Assembly: GCA_035578905.1 (NCBI GenBank) | Contig: JAQJVL010000057.1 | Location: 1,178,001 to 1,242,000 of the forward strand | Direction: 5' to 3' | From: Stictocephala bisonia | Taxonomy: Eukaryota; Arthropoda; Insecta; Hemiptera; Membracidae | Length of the DNA stretch: 64,000 bases | Shown here: positions 45,711-57,537 of the stretch, piece after piece | Layout of the letters: every line of letters starts with the position of its first letter | Position numbering within the stretch: position 1 is the stretch's first letter | The notes under the pieces: model-generated | Told to the model about the DNA's origin: nothing | The model's input: the letters and a program-made list of their open reading frames with translations, nothing else | Databases searched by the model: none | Made by a program: the position numbers and the translations under genes

Positions 45711-46527
45711 CTACACTAATCTCACTCGTTGAAATATCGTATCGTTTGATGTCTTAAATGACAAACAGAAGAAGAGCTTAGTCGGACAACTAGCGGAGTG
45801 TTAGTAACTGATGATCAATATCGTAAATAATTAATGTTTAAGTTGGAAGAAGCTAGCCAAAGCGTAAATATAAAAATCCATGCCTTTAAAGAGTAATATA
45901 TAAAGATTAGAGTCGTGTATTTTCCTGTAATGGCAACTGTAAGTACGTGCCTTGGTTGTTCTGCAATATTTTTCGGTTTGATTGGTACCAATTTTTAAAG
46001 TCACTTCCCAAGTAACTCCACTCTGTCGGGCTTACATCCCACTTCATAGTTTACATTCCTGTAACACAATAGTATGATGGTAACAAACTTTCCAACGACT
46101 ATAAATGTGTACTGTAATAACCCTCCCCCGTCCCGTCACTACCACCCCATTAAACCGCACTACTTTATGTCCACCCATTATTACCAAACTTAATGAAGTA
46201 GGTGTTTCCGGTTAATGAGCGGAGTAAGTAACCATTAAGTAATAAAAATATCTCGCCAGCTCGGGTAAATTAGTTTTGTTTAGTGCCAATGAAGCCGCTA
46301 TAAACTTTGATTATCTTTGTTGCTGAAATATTTTCCCGAATTCCCTAAGCTGTATTGTATCCAATATTTGTTTACACATTTAGATGTTTGCTGAAATCGT
46401 TTTGTAACGACTATATTAATCTAAAGAATAATGTTTATTATTTTTTACAACATTTGTTGATCTATTTATTATAATAAAATGAGAATATTTACGTCAAAGA
46501 GGAAGGAAGGTCGTAATGCAATCATAC
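45711..46527. other. Spacer, no gene seen
   Basis: Unique AT-rich sequence. Confidence 0.5.
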
Positions 46528-47212
46528 CGCCACGACTGTTGAACGTTACATAGGATCAAACAGATAAGTCTAAGTTTTACTAAACCAGATTTTACTCAGT
46601 ACTAAACGCCAACCACGACTGTTGAACGTCATACATAGGATCATACAGATAAGTCTAAGTTTAACTAAACCAGATTTTACTCAGTACTCAACGCCAACCA
46701 CGACTGTTGAACGTCATACATAGGATCATACAGATGAGTCTAAGTTTAACTAAACCAGATTTTACTCAGTACTCAACGCCAACCACGACTGTTGAACGTT
46801 ATACATAGGATCATACAGATAAGTCTAAGTTTAACTAAACCAGATTTTACTCAGTACTCAACGCCAACCACGACTGTTGAACGTTATACATAGGATCATA
46901 CAGATGAGTCTAAGTTTAACTAAACCAGATTTTACTCAGTACTCAACGCCAACCACGACTGTTGAACGTTATACATAGGATCATACAGATAAGTCTAAGT
47001 TTTACTAAACCAGATTTTACTCAGTACTCAACGCCTACCACGACTGTTGAACGTCATACGTAGAAACAAACAGATAAGTCTAAGTTTTACTAAACCAAAT
47101 TTTACTCAGTACTCAACGCCTACCACGACTGTTGAACGTCATACATAGGAACAAACAAATAAGTCTAAGTTTTTTACTCAGTACTCAACGCCTACCACGA
47201 CTGTTGATATTC
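46528..47212. repeat. 85-bp tandem array, 8 units
   Basis: CCACGACTGTTGAACGT recurs at about 85-bp spacing (first unit 83) with ATAGGATCATACAGATAAGT and ACCAGATTTTACTCAGTACT. The last two units are more diverged and partly deleted. Confidence 0.93.
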
Positions 47213-48060
47213 TGTTATCTAGAAGACGTGGACCACAAAAAATAGTACAGCAGTTATGAGTGATAATGCTTTTTCTGGATCAAAAAATTATTGTTTCTGT
47301 TTTCCAAGCAATGAGAGGGCTGTTTTTGTCCCAACTATGTAATTTAATAATGTTTGTTGTATTCACTATGCAACTAAACTCATATTTTTGTAAAGAATTG
47401 AAAATAATTTTTAATCTATTTCTCTATGCATTTGATTCCTTAACCCTTTTGGTCCACGAAATTTCGAGAAAAGAAAAAAACATAGATATCTTGATGAGAT
47501 TTTAATTTTAAATCGTAAGGTTTAAGGGTGGTAGGGACAGTATCAGGAAAGTAAAGAAATTACCCTGGCCCGCCCCACTAGCTCTAAAAGATCCAATCAT
47601 TTTCTGTCCCTATTGTGTTGATTAATAAATATAAAAGTTGTTTATTTTTATATCGGTGTAAGAAATAATAAAAACAGCTGTCAAACAAATACAAAACTAA
47701 ACGTTCGTTCTGTTACTTAATAATACAACTCTTAGATTGTAATAACATTGTGTTAGTTTTGTACAATTAAATAGATTCTTAATTAGCTTATTTCATGTTG
47801 GTGGAAATGCAACACAAGTGAAATTTACACGTTTAACTACAATGTAAGTACAAAATGTAAAATATCCTGGTGATGGAGGGTAAACGTTATTTACTGAAAT
47901 CGATACAATATTGTTTTGTGCACTTATATTTTAATAGATTTGTGTTTCGTGACCTTCACGTTTATTGTACTATTAAATCACACGACCGTTACGAAGTTAC
48001 ATTTTTAGAGCTCATAGTTTCCATAGTTATTGTTCACTGGTGATAGTTTGCGATCTAAGA
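47213..48060. other. Spacer, no gene seen
   Basis: An 81-codon plus frame (47260-47505) is hydrophobic AT-driven translation with no domain. Nothing else recognised. Confidence 0.5.
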
Positions 48061-48074
48061 AACAAAGTAGAATG

Positions 48075-48151
48075 GATTTGGAACGGAAGACAATGTACGA
48101 GTCTCGGGGGATGAAGACAGCCGATACTGATTCAAACACACACATACCCGT
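48075..48151. repeat. Diverged single copy of part of the 140-bp unit
   Basis: GGAACGGAAGACAATG, GAGTCTCGGGGGATG, AAGACA, TACTGATTCAAAC and ACATACC match, in order, the unit of the 52367-56093 array. It runs directly into the 23-bp array at the position where that unit reads CAGCAGTGGTAGG. Confidence 0.75.
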
Positions 48152-49072
48152 AGTGGGTGTTTGTCTACTACAGTAGTGGGTGTTTGTCTACTACAGTAGT
48201 GGGTGTTTGTCTACTACAGTAGTGGGTGTTTGTCTACTACAGTAGTGGGTGTTTGTCTACTACAGTAGTGGGTGTTTTTTTACTACAGTAGTGGGTGTTT
48301 TTTTACTACAGTAGTGGTTGTTTGTCTACTACAGTAGTGGGTGTTTTTTTACTACAGTAGTGGGTGTTTGTCTACTACAGTAGCGGGTGTTTGTCTACTA
48401 CAGTAGTGGGTGTTTGTCTACTACAGTAGTGGGTGTTTGTCTACTACAGTAGTGGGTGTTTGTCTACTACAGTAGTGGGTGTTTGTCTACTACAGTAGTG
48501 GGTGTTTGTCTACTACAGTAGTAGGTGTTTGTCTACTACAGTAGCGGGTGTTTGTCTACTACAGTAGTGGGTGTTTGTCTACTACAGTAGTGGGTGTTTG
48601 TCTACTACAGTAGTGGGTGTTTGTCTACTACAGTAGTGGGTGTTTGTCTACTACAGTAGTGGGTGTTTGTCTACTACAATAGTAGGTGTTTGTCTACTAC
48701 AGTAGTGGGTGTTTGTCTACTACAGTAGTGGGTGTTTGTCTACTACAGTAGTGGGTGTTTGTCTACTACAGTAGTGGGTGTTTGTCTACTACAGTAGCGG
48801 GTGTTTGTCTACTACAGTAGCGGGTGTTTGTCTACTACCATAGTGGGCGTTTGTCTACTACAGTAGTGGGTGTTTGTCTACTACAGTAGTGGGTGTTTGT
48901 CTACTACAGTAGTGGATGTTTGTCTACTACAGTAGTGGATGTTTGTCTACTACAGAATTGGGTGTTTGTCTACTACAGTAGTGGGTGTTTGTCTACTACA
49001 GTAGTGGGTGTTTGTCTACTACAGTAGTGGGTGTTTGTCTACAACAGTAGCGGTGTTTGTGTACTACAGTAG
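48152..49072. repeat. 23-bp minisatellite, about 40 units
   Basis: Unit GTAGTGGGTGTTTGTCTACT plus ACA. Contains the short palindrome ACTACAGTAGT at every unit junction. Variants (GCGGG, TTTTTTAC, GTGGATG) are clustered. Confidence 0.97.
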
Positions 49073-50229
49073 TAACTAAACGCCTTTATATTTGATAAGT
49101 AAGCCGTTTATATAATTAGAAAATTTAAAGACTCGAGATTTTAAAATGTCAAAAAGAGTTTTACTGATTATTTTGGCGTTAAAAAATTTGTTCATTTTCT
49201 AACATCTATATAAATACAAAATAAATGATTTAATGCGATCGAAATTATGACTACAGGAGACAAGATTATGGAATGTACTCATAACATGGCCCTTAAAACC
49301 AGTTTTCAACATAACATAGTTAAATATAAATTAAACTCAAGAAAACAATGTTTTTTATTTTTACATTACTAAATTAAGGTAAACTGGACAGTTAAAACAA
49401 AAAATATAAGATTAAATTGTCAAATTTATTATTTTGGGAATTGAGAGTGTAGTTATTCCCACAAATGAAAAAGAAAGTTAATTTTGAGTTAACAAATGTA
49501 TTTAGTATGGAAATATTTTATTATTTTTATTTTCCTTCTAACAGAAATACAGTAGTGTAAAAAGTAAATTTCATTAAAAATTTTACATGAATTTTTAGTG
49601 TTTTAGTGTTAACCACGAGGTAGTGGCTTACACACATAAATGGTTGACCTACAAACCAATAAATACGTGCTGTTACAAATGAATGTTCTCGATACTTTTA
49701 TAATTCCATTTATAGTACCGTATATTTTTATTGAATTAATTTTCTTGCTATTTATTCACAAACCCAATGATCAGACGATCGAAGACACCTTTATAAACAG
49801 TTTCAATTAAATGTATATTATTTAACACTTTAAATATACACATAAATCCTAACATCCCTTCATAAATAAATACCAATATAATTCTCCATAAAAAACACGT
49901 TTTTATGAAAAAAATACAATAAAATATAACAGGATGACGTATGTTTCATTAAAAGTTACGATTTAATTTTAAATTCAAACGACGACAGTCAATTTCATTA
50001 ACATTTTTAAAAATACGATTTACCTACTGTATGTAGTTTATGATATCATATCCTCCCCACCCATCCATTAATTAAATTAATGGTTGCATTTTCTAATGCA
50101 TCATTCGGAATTATTAAGCCAGTTTTTGAATAATAATATTGCGTAAAAAAGCTACAAATATTATTTTTCAATTTTGATTTTATTTAGAGATTATTTTGAT
50201 TGTTACGAGTTGGTTCACGAGTTAAAATT
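49073..50229. other. AT-rich spacer, no gene seen
   Basis: About 1.1 kb of A/T-rich unique DNA without a supported feature. Confidence 0.5.
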
Positions 50230-50318
50230 TACACTCTAAAGATGGCCTAAGAGCCGAAACCGGTCATGTATTATTATAAAAAATTAATAAAAGGTTGCTT
50301 AACTATAGTTGTTATTCA

Positions 50319-50322
<4 letters not shown>
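50230..50322 (+). mobile_element. Penelope-like terminal fragment
   Basis: AAGATGGCCTAAGAGCCGAA then ACCGGTCATG, an AT-rich stretch, and GGTTGCTTAACTATAGTTG. Similar in order to the minus strand of 50409-50515 (AAGATGGCATAAATGCCGAA, ACCGGTCGTG, GGGTGCTCAGTTATT). Core has the hammerhead-like GGC..GCC-GAAAC-CG-GTC layout. Confidence 0.6.

Positions 50323-50374
<52 letters not shown>
50323..50374. repeat. (TA)n microsatellite
   Basis: About 24 TA units between two Penelope-like fragments. Confidence 0.95.
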
Positions 50375-50377
<3 letters not shown>

Positions 50378-50408
50378 TTATAGTAGAAAAGTTGTAAATC
50401 CTAGGGCT

Positions 50409-50606
50409 GCTATTTATGATAATGTTATAATAAAAAATAATAACTGAGCACCCTTAAACAGTTTTTTATTAAATTAACACGACCGGTTTCGGCATTTATG
50501 CCATCTTCATAGGTTTTATGTGTTTACAAAACAAATAAAATTAAATAAATAATTATCATAAAGGAAACATATGTTAAATTAGTAAATTTTTTTGATTTGG
50601 TGGTTA
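50409..50606 (-). mobile_element. Penelope-like element, left arm of ~195-bp inverted terminal repeat
   Basis: Nearly exact reverse complement of 50934-51122. On the minus strand it follows the nuclease stop codon and contains TGAAGATGGCATAAATGCCG then AAACCGGTCGTG near 50478-50512, a hammerhead-like Penelope signature, then AT-rich sequence ending near 50409. Confidence 0.85.
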
Positions 50607-50940
50607 GTTGTCATTGTGTGTGTTGTTTCTTATATGTATAATTGTTTCGAATATTGGGTTTCTTTTTTGTGTTAACATGGTGTTGATTAAATTATTGGGA
50701 TTTTCTTGGTTGTTTTTATAAATTTCAAGTTCTTCTTGAGAATCTAGTGTTTTTGCTTTTTGAACCGAATTTTAGAATTTTCATGTTGGTTTTCATATTT
50801 GTGTAGTTGTGATTATTGTTTAGTAAATGTTCTGTAAAGGAAGATTTCATTGAAGTTCTGTTGTTTGATTTTAGAGCTTGTATGTGTTCATTAAATCTTC
50901 GTTTAAATGATCGTCCTGTTTGTCCAATATAATAACCACC
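50604..50940 (-). pseudogene. Penelope-like GIY-YIG endonuclease domain, C-terminal end
   Basis: Minus strand from 50940: GGYYIGQTGRSFKRRFNEH (the YIG part of the GIY-YIG signature with its following Arg and the R-x-x-E-H helix), then IQALKSNNRTSMKSSFTEHL and NMKILKF. One extra base near 50766-50770 shifts the frame; the continuation is LDSQEELEIYKNN, NPNNLINTMLTQKRNP and ends HND-N with a TAA at 50604-50606. In Penelope-like elements this domain sits after the reverse transcriptase and cuts target DNA. The copy starts exactly at YIG, so the GIY strand and the whole reverse transcriptase are missing, and it is flanked by inverted terminal repeats. Confidence 0.88.
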
Positions 50941-51122
50941 AAATCAAAAAATATTTACTAATTTAACATATGTTTCCTTTATGATAATTATTTATTTAAT
51001 TTTATTTGTTTTGTAAACACATAACACCTATGAAGATGGCATAAATGCCAAAACCGGTCGTGTTAATGTAATAAAAAACTGTTTAAGGGTGCTCAGTTAT
51101 TATTTTTTATTATAACATTATA
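50934..51122 (+). mobile_element. Penelope-like element, right arm of inverted terminal repeat
   Basis: AACCACCAAATC to ATAACATTATA repeats 50409-50606 in opposite orientation. It joins the truncated nuclease through the short palindrome GGTGGTT/AACCACC. Its hammerhead-like core has GCC-AAAA in place of GCC-GAAA. Confidence 0.85.
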
Positions 51123-51722
51123 TATATATATAAATATATATATTTACAGTAAACAAAGTTTTCCGTTATTTTGAAGAAAACTATAGCTTTATCTATATAA
51201 CATTGTTCGTGTATTTAATTGCTTTAATTGAGTCAAACTGAGCAAGGAGATAGAGCCCCATTAATCGGAGGTGGAGTGATTATCAAGTCCATTTCCCGTC
51301 AAATCCACTTCCGCCTTCGGATACCATCGAGTTCGACTTAACTATCCAAGTTGTTAACTGTTTCCTGAACCTGATTTAGGGCCTTCTTGAAATGTGCCAG
51401 TTTTTATTCATAGTTTTGTGGCCATTGTTAAAATGTTAACTTACAATTATTTTTAAAGGAATGCGCCTTATTAAACTGTATCATTTATTTTGTGTTACCT
51501 TAAGTTCTAATAGTCGTTCACAAGTGTATAGTTTAAGTAAGTCATTTAAATATTTAACTTGCACAATTTTCGTGAAAACAACCTGAACTGATTGTTGTTT
51601 TGCATTTAAGGTACGAACAAGTCAGTGAATATTTCCTAGAATGTGTCTTTTTTACAACATACCGTATATAAAGTTATAAATAAATTTCAAATTTCTTAGA
51701 TACCAATAAAATAATTAATATT
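51123..51722. other. Spacer, no gene seen
   Basis: A (TA)n stretch (51121-51142) and AT-rich unique DNA. A weak similarity to 39770-39830 (GTGATTATCAAGT..CATTTC) is too short to call. Confidence 0.5.
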
Positions 51723-51838
51723 TGTGAGGCTTTCCGCCTAAAAGGTAGGCATATTCATACATCAATAAAATTTAAAAATTTAAATTAAATTTGGTTGATG
51801 TGCGAAGATGACAATTTCGTAGGCGAAAGGCCTCACAG
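51723..51838. mobile_element. Small foldback with Penelope-type motif
   Basis: TGTGAGGCTTTCCGCCTA (near 51724) and TAGGCGAAAGGCCTCACA (near 51815) form imperfect inverted arms around an AT-rich loop. The right arm contains GCGAAGATGAC..GGCGAAAGGCCTC, resembling the terminal motifs at 42160 and 50480. Confidence 0.5.
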
Positions 51839-52366
51839 AAATTAAAAATGTATTACGGTATTTGAGTTTTAAATTTTTTTATAATTCAAATAATTCTTCA
51901 ATAATGAAACCAAAGAGGAAATGCTATATATCCTTACGTAACTATTTAAACGTCAAGTAAAATTGTATTAAAGTACATAAAAACTTATGTTGGAATAAGT
52001 TTTACATGTTTTGTTATATTTAAGTTGCAGTAATGTTTTGGTGGTTTACTGTTTAAAATGTTTTACAATTTTAGTTTTTATTGGACGCAAAATTTTTTAT
52101 ATTATTTTATTGCAGCAAATAATTGTAGATTGCGTATTGTTTCATATAAATAAGTGAAGTTACAAATAATAAATTATTAGTCCTGTAATGTTGCTGGCTT
52201 CCTTACTACAGACTTTGTGATGGCACAATGAACTAAGTTTCTCTTATGTAACAACTTATATAAGATCGATGTAGGTATGGTTTTATAATTGCTTCGTATT
52301 TATATTTACTTTAGTGTATCCATGAAAAACGTACGAATAAATACGGTTGTTTACTGATGACGGTAT
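51839..52366. other. AT-rich spacer, no gene seen
   Basis: No ORF or repeat recognised before the 140-bp array. Confidence 0.5.
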
Positions 52367-55300
52367 GTTCACCGAGTGGAACGGCACAATGTTCGACTCT
52401 CGGGGGATGTAAGACAAACGGTATTGATTCAAACGTGTACATACATACCAGCAGTGGTAGATTGTGTGGTTATTAACATCGGCTTTGTGGTTGCACTTGT
52501 CTTAGATTGTCCTGAGTGGAACGGCACAATGTTCGGCTCTCGGGGGATGTAAGACAAACGGCATTGATTCAAACATGTACATACATACCAGCAGTGGTAG
52601 ATTGTGTGGTTATTAACATCGGCTTTGTGGTTGCACTTGTCTTAGATTGTCCTAAGTGGAACGGCACAATGTTCGGCTCTCGGGGGATGTAAGACAAACG
52701 GCATTGATTCAAACGTGTACATACATACCAGCAGTGATAGGTTGTGTGGTTATTAACATCGGCTTTGTGGTTTCACTTGTCTTACATTGTCCTAAGTGGA
52801 ACGGCACAATGTTCGACTCTCGGGGGATGTAAGACAAACGGTATTGATTCAAACATGTACATACATACCAGCAGTGGTAGGTTGTGTGGTTATTAACATC
52901 GGCTTTGTGGTTTCACTTGTCTTACATTGTCCTAAGTGGAACGACACAATGTTCGACTCTCGGGGGATGTAAGACAAACGGTATTGATTCAAACGTGTAC
53001 ATACATACTAGCAGTGATAGGTTGTGTGGTTATTAACATCGGCTTTGTGGTTTCACTTGTCTTACATTGTCCTAAGTGGAACGGCACAATGTTCGACTCT
53101 CGGGGGATGTAAGACAAACTGTATTGATTCAAACATGTACATACATACCAGCAGTGGTAAGTTGTGTGGTTATTAACATAGCCTTTGTGGTTTCACTTGT
53201 CTTACATTGTCCTAAGTGGAACGGCACAATGTTCGACTCTCGGGGGATGTAAGACAAACGGTATTGATTCAAACATGTACATACATACCAGCAGTGGTAG
53301 GGTGTGTGGTTATAAACATCGGCTTTGTGGTTTCACTTGTCTTAGATTGTCCTAAGTGGAACGGCACAATTTTCGACTCTCGGGGGATGTAAGACAAACG
53401 GTATTGATTCAAACATGTACATACATACCAGCAGTGGTAGGTTGTGTGGTTATTAACATCGGCTTTGTGGTTTCACTTGTCTTACATTGTCCTAAGTGGA
53501 ACGGCACAATGTTCGACTCTCGGGGGATGTAAGACAAACGGTATTGATTCAAACATGTACATACATACCAGCAGTGGTAGGTTGTGTGGTTATTAACATC
53601 GGCTTTGTGGTTTCACTTGTCTTAGATTGTCTTTAGAGAACGGCACAATGTTCTAATCTCGGGGGATGTAAGACAAACGGTATTGATTCAAACATGTACA
53701 TACATACCAGCAGTGATAGGTTGTGTGGTTATTAACATCGGCTTTGTGGTTTCACTTGTCTTAGATTGCCCTTTAGAGAACGGCACAATGTTCGACTCTC
53801 GGGGGATGTAAGACAAACTGTACTGATTCAAACGTGTACATACATACCAGCAGTGTAGGTTGTGTGGTTATTAACATCGGCTTTGTGGTTTCACTTGTCT
53901 TAGATTGTCTAAGTAGAACGGGCACAACGTTCGGCTCTCGGGGGATGTAAGACAAACTGTATTGATTGAAACGTGTACATACATACCAGCAGTGGTAAGT
54001 TGTGTGGTTATTAACATGCCTTTGTGGTTTCACTTGTCTTAGATTGTCTTTAGAGAACGGCACAAACGTTCGACTCTCGAGGGATGTAAGACAAACTGTA
54101 TGATTCAAACGTGTACATACATACCAGCAGTGGATAGGTTGTGTGGATATTAACATAGCTTTGTGGTTTCACTTGTCTTAATTGTCCTTAGGAACGGGCT
54201 CAATCGTTCGACTCTCGAGGGATGTAAGACAAACTGTACTGATTCAAACGTGTACATACATACCAGCAGTGGTAAGTTGTGTGGTTATTAACATAGCCTT
54301 TGTGGCTTCACTTGTCTTAGATTGTCTTTAGAGAACGGGCACAAACGTTCGACTCTTGGGGGATGTAAGACAAACGGTATTGATTCAAACGTGTACATAC
54401 ATACCAGCAGTGGTAGGATGTGTGGTTACTAACATCGGCTTTGTGGTTTCACTTGTCTTAGATTGTCCTGAGTGGAACGGCACAAACGTTTGACTCTCGG
54501 GGGATGTAAGACAAACGGTATTGATTCAAACGTGTACATACATACCAGCAGTGGTAGGTTGTGTGGTTACTAACATCGGCTTTGTGGTTTCACTTGTCTT
54601 AGATTGTCCTGAGTGGAACGGTACAAACGTTCGACTCTCGGGGGATGTAAGACAAACGGTATTGATTCAAACATGTACATACATACCAGCAGTGGTAGGT
54701 TGTGTGGTTACTAACATCGGCTTTGTGGTTTCACTTGTCTTAGATTGTACATACTTACCAGCAGTGGTAGATTGTGTGGTTATTAACATCGGCTTTGTGG
54801 TTTCACTTGTCTTAGATTGTCTTTAGAGAACGGCACAATGTTCTAATCTCGGGGGATGTAAGACAAACGGTATTGATTCAAACATGTACATACCTACCAG
54901 CAGTGGTAGATTGTGTGGTTATTAACATCGGCTTTGTGGTTTCACTTGTCTTAGATTGTCTTTAGAGAACGGCACAATGTTCGACACTCGGGGGATGTAA
55001 GACAAACTGTACTGATTCAAACGTGTACATACATACCAGCAGTGGTAGGTTGTGTGGTTATTAACATCGGCTTTGTGGTTTCACTTGTCTTAGATTGTAC
55101 TAAGTAGAACGGGCACAAACGTTCGGCTCTCGGGGGATGTAAGACAAACTGTATTGATTGAAACGTGTACATACATACCAGCAGTGGTAAGTTGTGTGGT
55201 TATTAACATAGCCTTTGTGGTTTCACTTGTCTTAGATTGTCTTTAGAGAACGGGCACAAACGTTCGACTCTCGAGGGATGTAAGACAAACTGTACTGATT

Positions 55301-56093
55301 CAAACGTGTACATACATACCAGCAGTGGTAGGTTGTGTGGATATTAACATAGCCTTTGTGGTTTCACTTGTCTTAGATTGTCTTTAGAGAACGGGCTCAA
55401 ACGTTCGACTCTCGAGGGATGTAAGACAAACTGTACTGATTCAAACGTGTACATACATACCAGCAGTGGTAAGTTGTGTGGTTATTAACATAGCCTTTGT
55501 GGCTTCACTTGTCTTAGATTGTCTTTAGAGAACGGGCACAAACGTTCGACTCTTGGGGGATGTAAGACAAACGGTATTGATTCAAACGTGTACATACATA
55601 CCAGCAGTGGTAGGATGTGTGGTTACTAACATCGGCTTTGTGGTTTCACTTGTCTTAGATTGTCCTGAGTGGAACGGCACAAACGTTTGACTCTCGGGGG
55701 ATGTAAGACAAACGGTATTGATTCAAACGTGTACATACATACCAGCAGTGGTAGGTTGTGTGGTTACTAACATCGGCTTTGTGGTTTCACTTGTCTTAGA
55801 TTGTCCTGAGTGGAACGGGCACAAACGTTCGACTCTCGGGGGATGTAAGACACACTGTATTGATTCAAACGTGTACATACATACCAGCAGTGGTAGGTTG
55901 TGTGGTTATTAACATCGGCTTTGTGGTTTCACTTGTCTTAGATTGTCCTGAGTGGAACGGGCACAAACGTTCGACTCTCGGGGGATGTAAGACAAACTGT
56001 ATTGATTCAAACATGTACATACATACCAGCAGTGGTAGGTTGTGTGGTTATTGACATCGGCTTTGTGGTTTCGCATGTGTTAGATTGTCCTGA
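52367..56093. repeat. 140-bp tandem array, about 26 units
   Basis: Units share GAACGGCACAATGTTCGACT, CTCGGGGGATGTAAGACAAA, GATTCAAACGTGTACATACA, TACCAGCAGTGGTAGGTTGT and CATCGGCTTTGTGGTTTCAC. Period 140 in the left part, about 141-142 later (GGGCACAAACG forms). The string CGGCACAATGTTCTAATCTC occurs near 53640 and 54830, showing a block duplication of about 1.19 kb. Unit-length open frames (54521-54826, 55718-55912, 55860-56054 and minus 53773-54156) encode only repeats. Confidence 0.97.
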
Positions 56094-57023
56094 TATATTT
56101 CTGTGTAAGACAAACAAACCATTTAAGTTTCTCAGCGTACATTCCTTCTCCTTACCATCAAGCATTGAATATATTGAATACATTGAATATATATAATGTC
56201 GAAAAAAATTCAATAAATGCGTAACAAGTACACTTTTTAATTTTTAACATATTTCCTCGTTTATTTATTTATTTTTCTTGTGATCTGAGATTATGGAGTT
56301 GTTTCTTACAGTCTACCGCTTATCTCATTTATAGTTATATAACTGTAATTTTGTCCTTGTTTTAATTTGCTTATTATTATTATACTTCATTCTAATAATT
56401 CTGTAGTATATGCTTGTGGATTTTGAGTTTTTTTTTTTTATTTGTACATTAGACACTCTATTAATGGTTTTGTTTTAGTTTTAAAATTTTGTAATTTGAT
56501 ATGTTTATTTTATAACTATCATTATTTAATTGTTTCATTCCAAAAACTCAAATTTAATTTGTGCTTTTATAAACATTTTTCTCCACATTTTAGTAACATT
56601 TTTGTTTGCTAAACAATTGTGATAAGATTGCAAATTGGTATACGTAATGTAAGATAGTTATTATATTTATCCCCGCTATTTCTCTATATGCTACGGTAGT
56701 GCTTATAGAACAGAGTGAACGCATACTTGTGAAGAGTGGTGCGGTGACGTCATTATATCCCCCCTTTCCTCGCCGTCGTTATCGTCTTGTCTTTGTTTCC
56801 CTAAAACACTTGTTACCCCGACATTCTTTGTTTTTCAACACAACCCTTACTGGTAGTCGCCCTCAATCCTTCATTGTGATTCAGACAAAGCGGTTTTAAT
56901 TCTTCTTTAATCTTCAGACCTGATAAGAGGTTCCACAATTAATTGTTAGGCTTTGCTTTTTAGTTATGTTTTATTGTGGATACGATAGGACTGTTCCGTA
57001 ACTCTACTTTAATAAGTAAATTA

Positions 57024-57078
<55 letters not shown>

Positions 57079-57300
57079 TATACCTATTAATAAAAGACAA
57101 ATCGTCTCTCGTATTAGCCGTAGGATTCGTAAGAAAAGGCGTCAAAAAGTATCTGTCCTCATACATATATGTTTATATCTTTAAAATGTAGTTTTCAAAG
57201 GAGTCGTTAAACATATTTTTTAATTAAGTGAAGAATTTACTTCGCTCTTTGAGTGTTAGGAATATGTTTGCATCACCTACAAATCCAGACTTTTAAGCAG
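56094..57300. other. AT-rich spacer with TA microsatellite, no gene supported
   Basis: A pure TA tract of about 40 bp lies near 57030-57074. A 66-codon plus frame (56699-56899) includes RRRYRLVFVSLKHL but no domain I recognise. Confidence 0.5.
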
Positions 57301-57314
57301 TTTACTTATTTTAT

Positions 57315-57537
57315 ACTAGTGGCTTAACTGCGCTTTGCTACAGTATAAACATATAAACACCAGTGTTATTCTTATTTTTCTTATTTTTTAAGTTTTCACT
57401 ACATTTTTTTTTATTTATTATATATCGAAAACAACTCCATTTGACTACTAATAAAACTTTAAAGGCCAGTGGGGTAGGGCCCTTCAGTCTAATGCGAATG
57501 AAACAACGCTTAAACCTTCCCTGGGGAAAAATACATA
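57315..57537. mobile_element. Possible LINE-tail segment preceding the 92-bp array
   Basis: ACTAGTGGCTTAACTGCGCT and TTGCTACAG at 57316-57344 resemble the phrase that opens a widespread arthropod repeat (ACTAGYGGC..GCGCTTTGC), and TTTCATGACGATCGG, downstream, resembles its frequent ending. I associate these with RTE-type LINE tails; this is from memory and uncertain. Confidence 0.35.

Noticed and set aside
50323..50374. TA tract as an origin or regulatory site
   Set aside because: Ordinary microsatellite; no supporting sequence around it.
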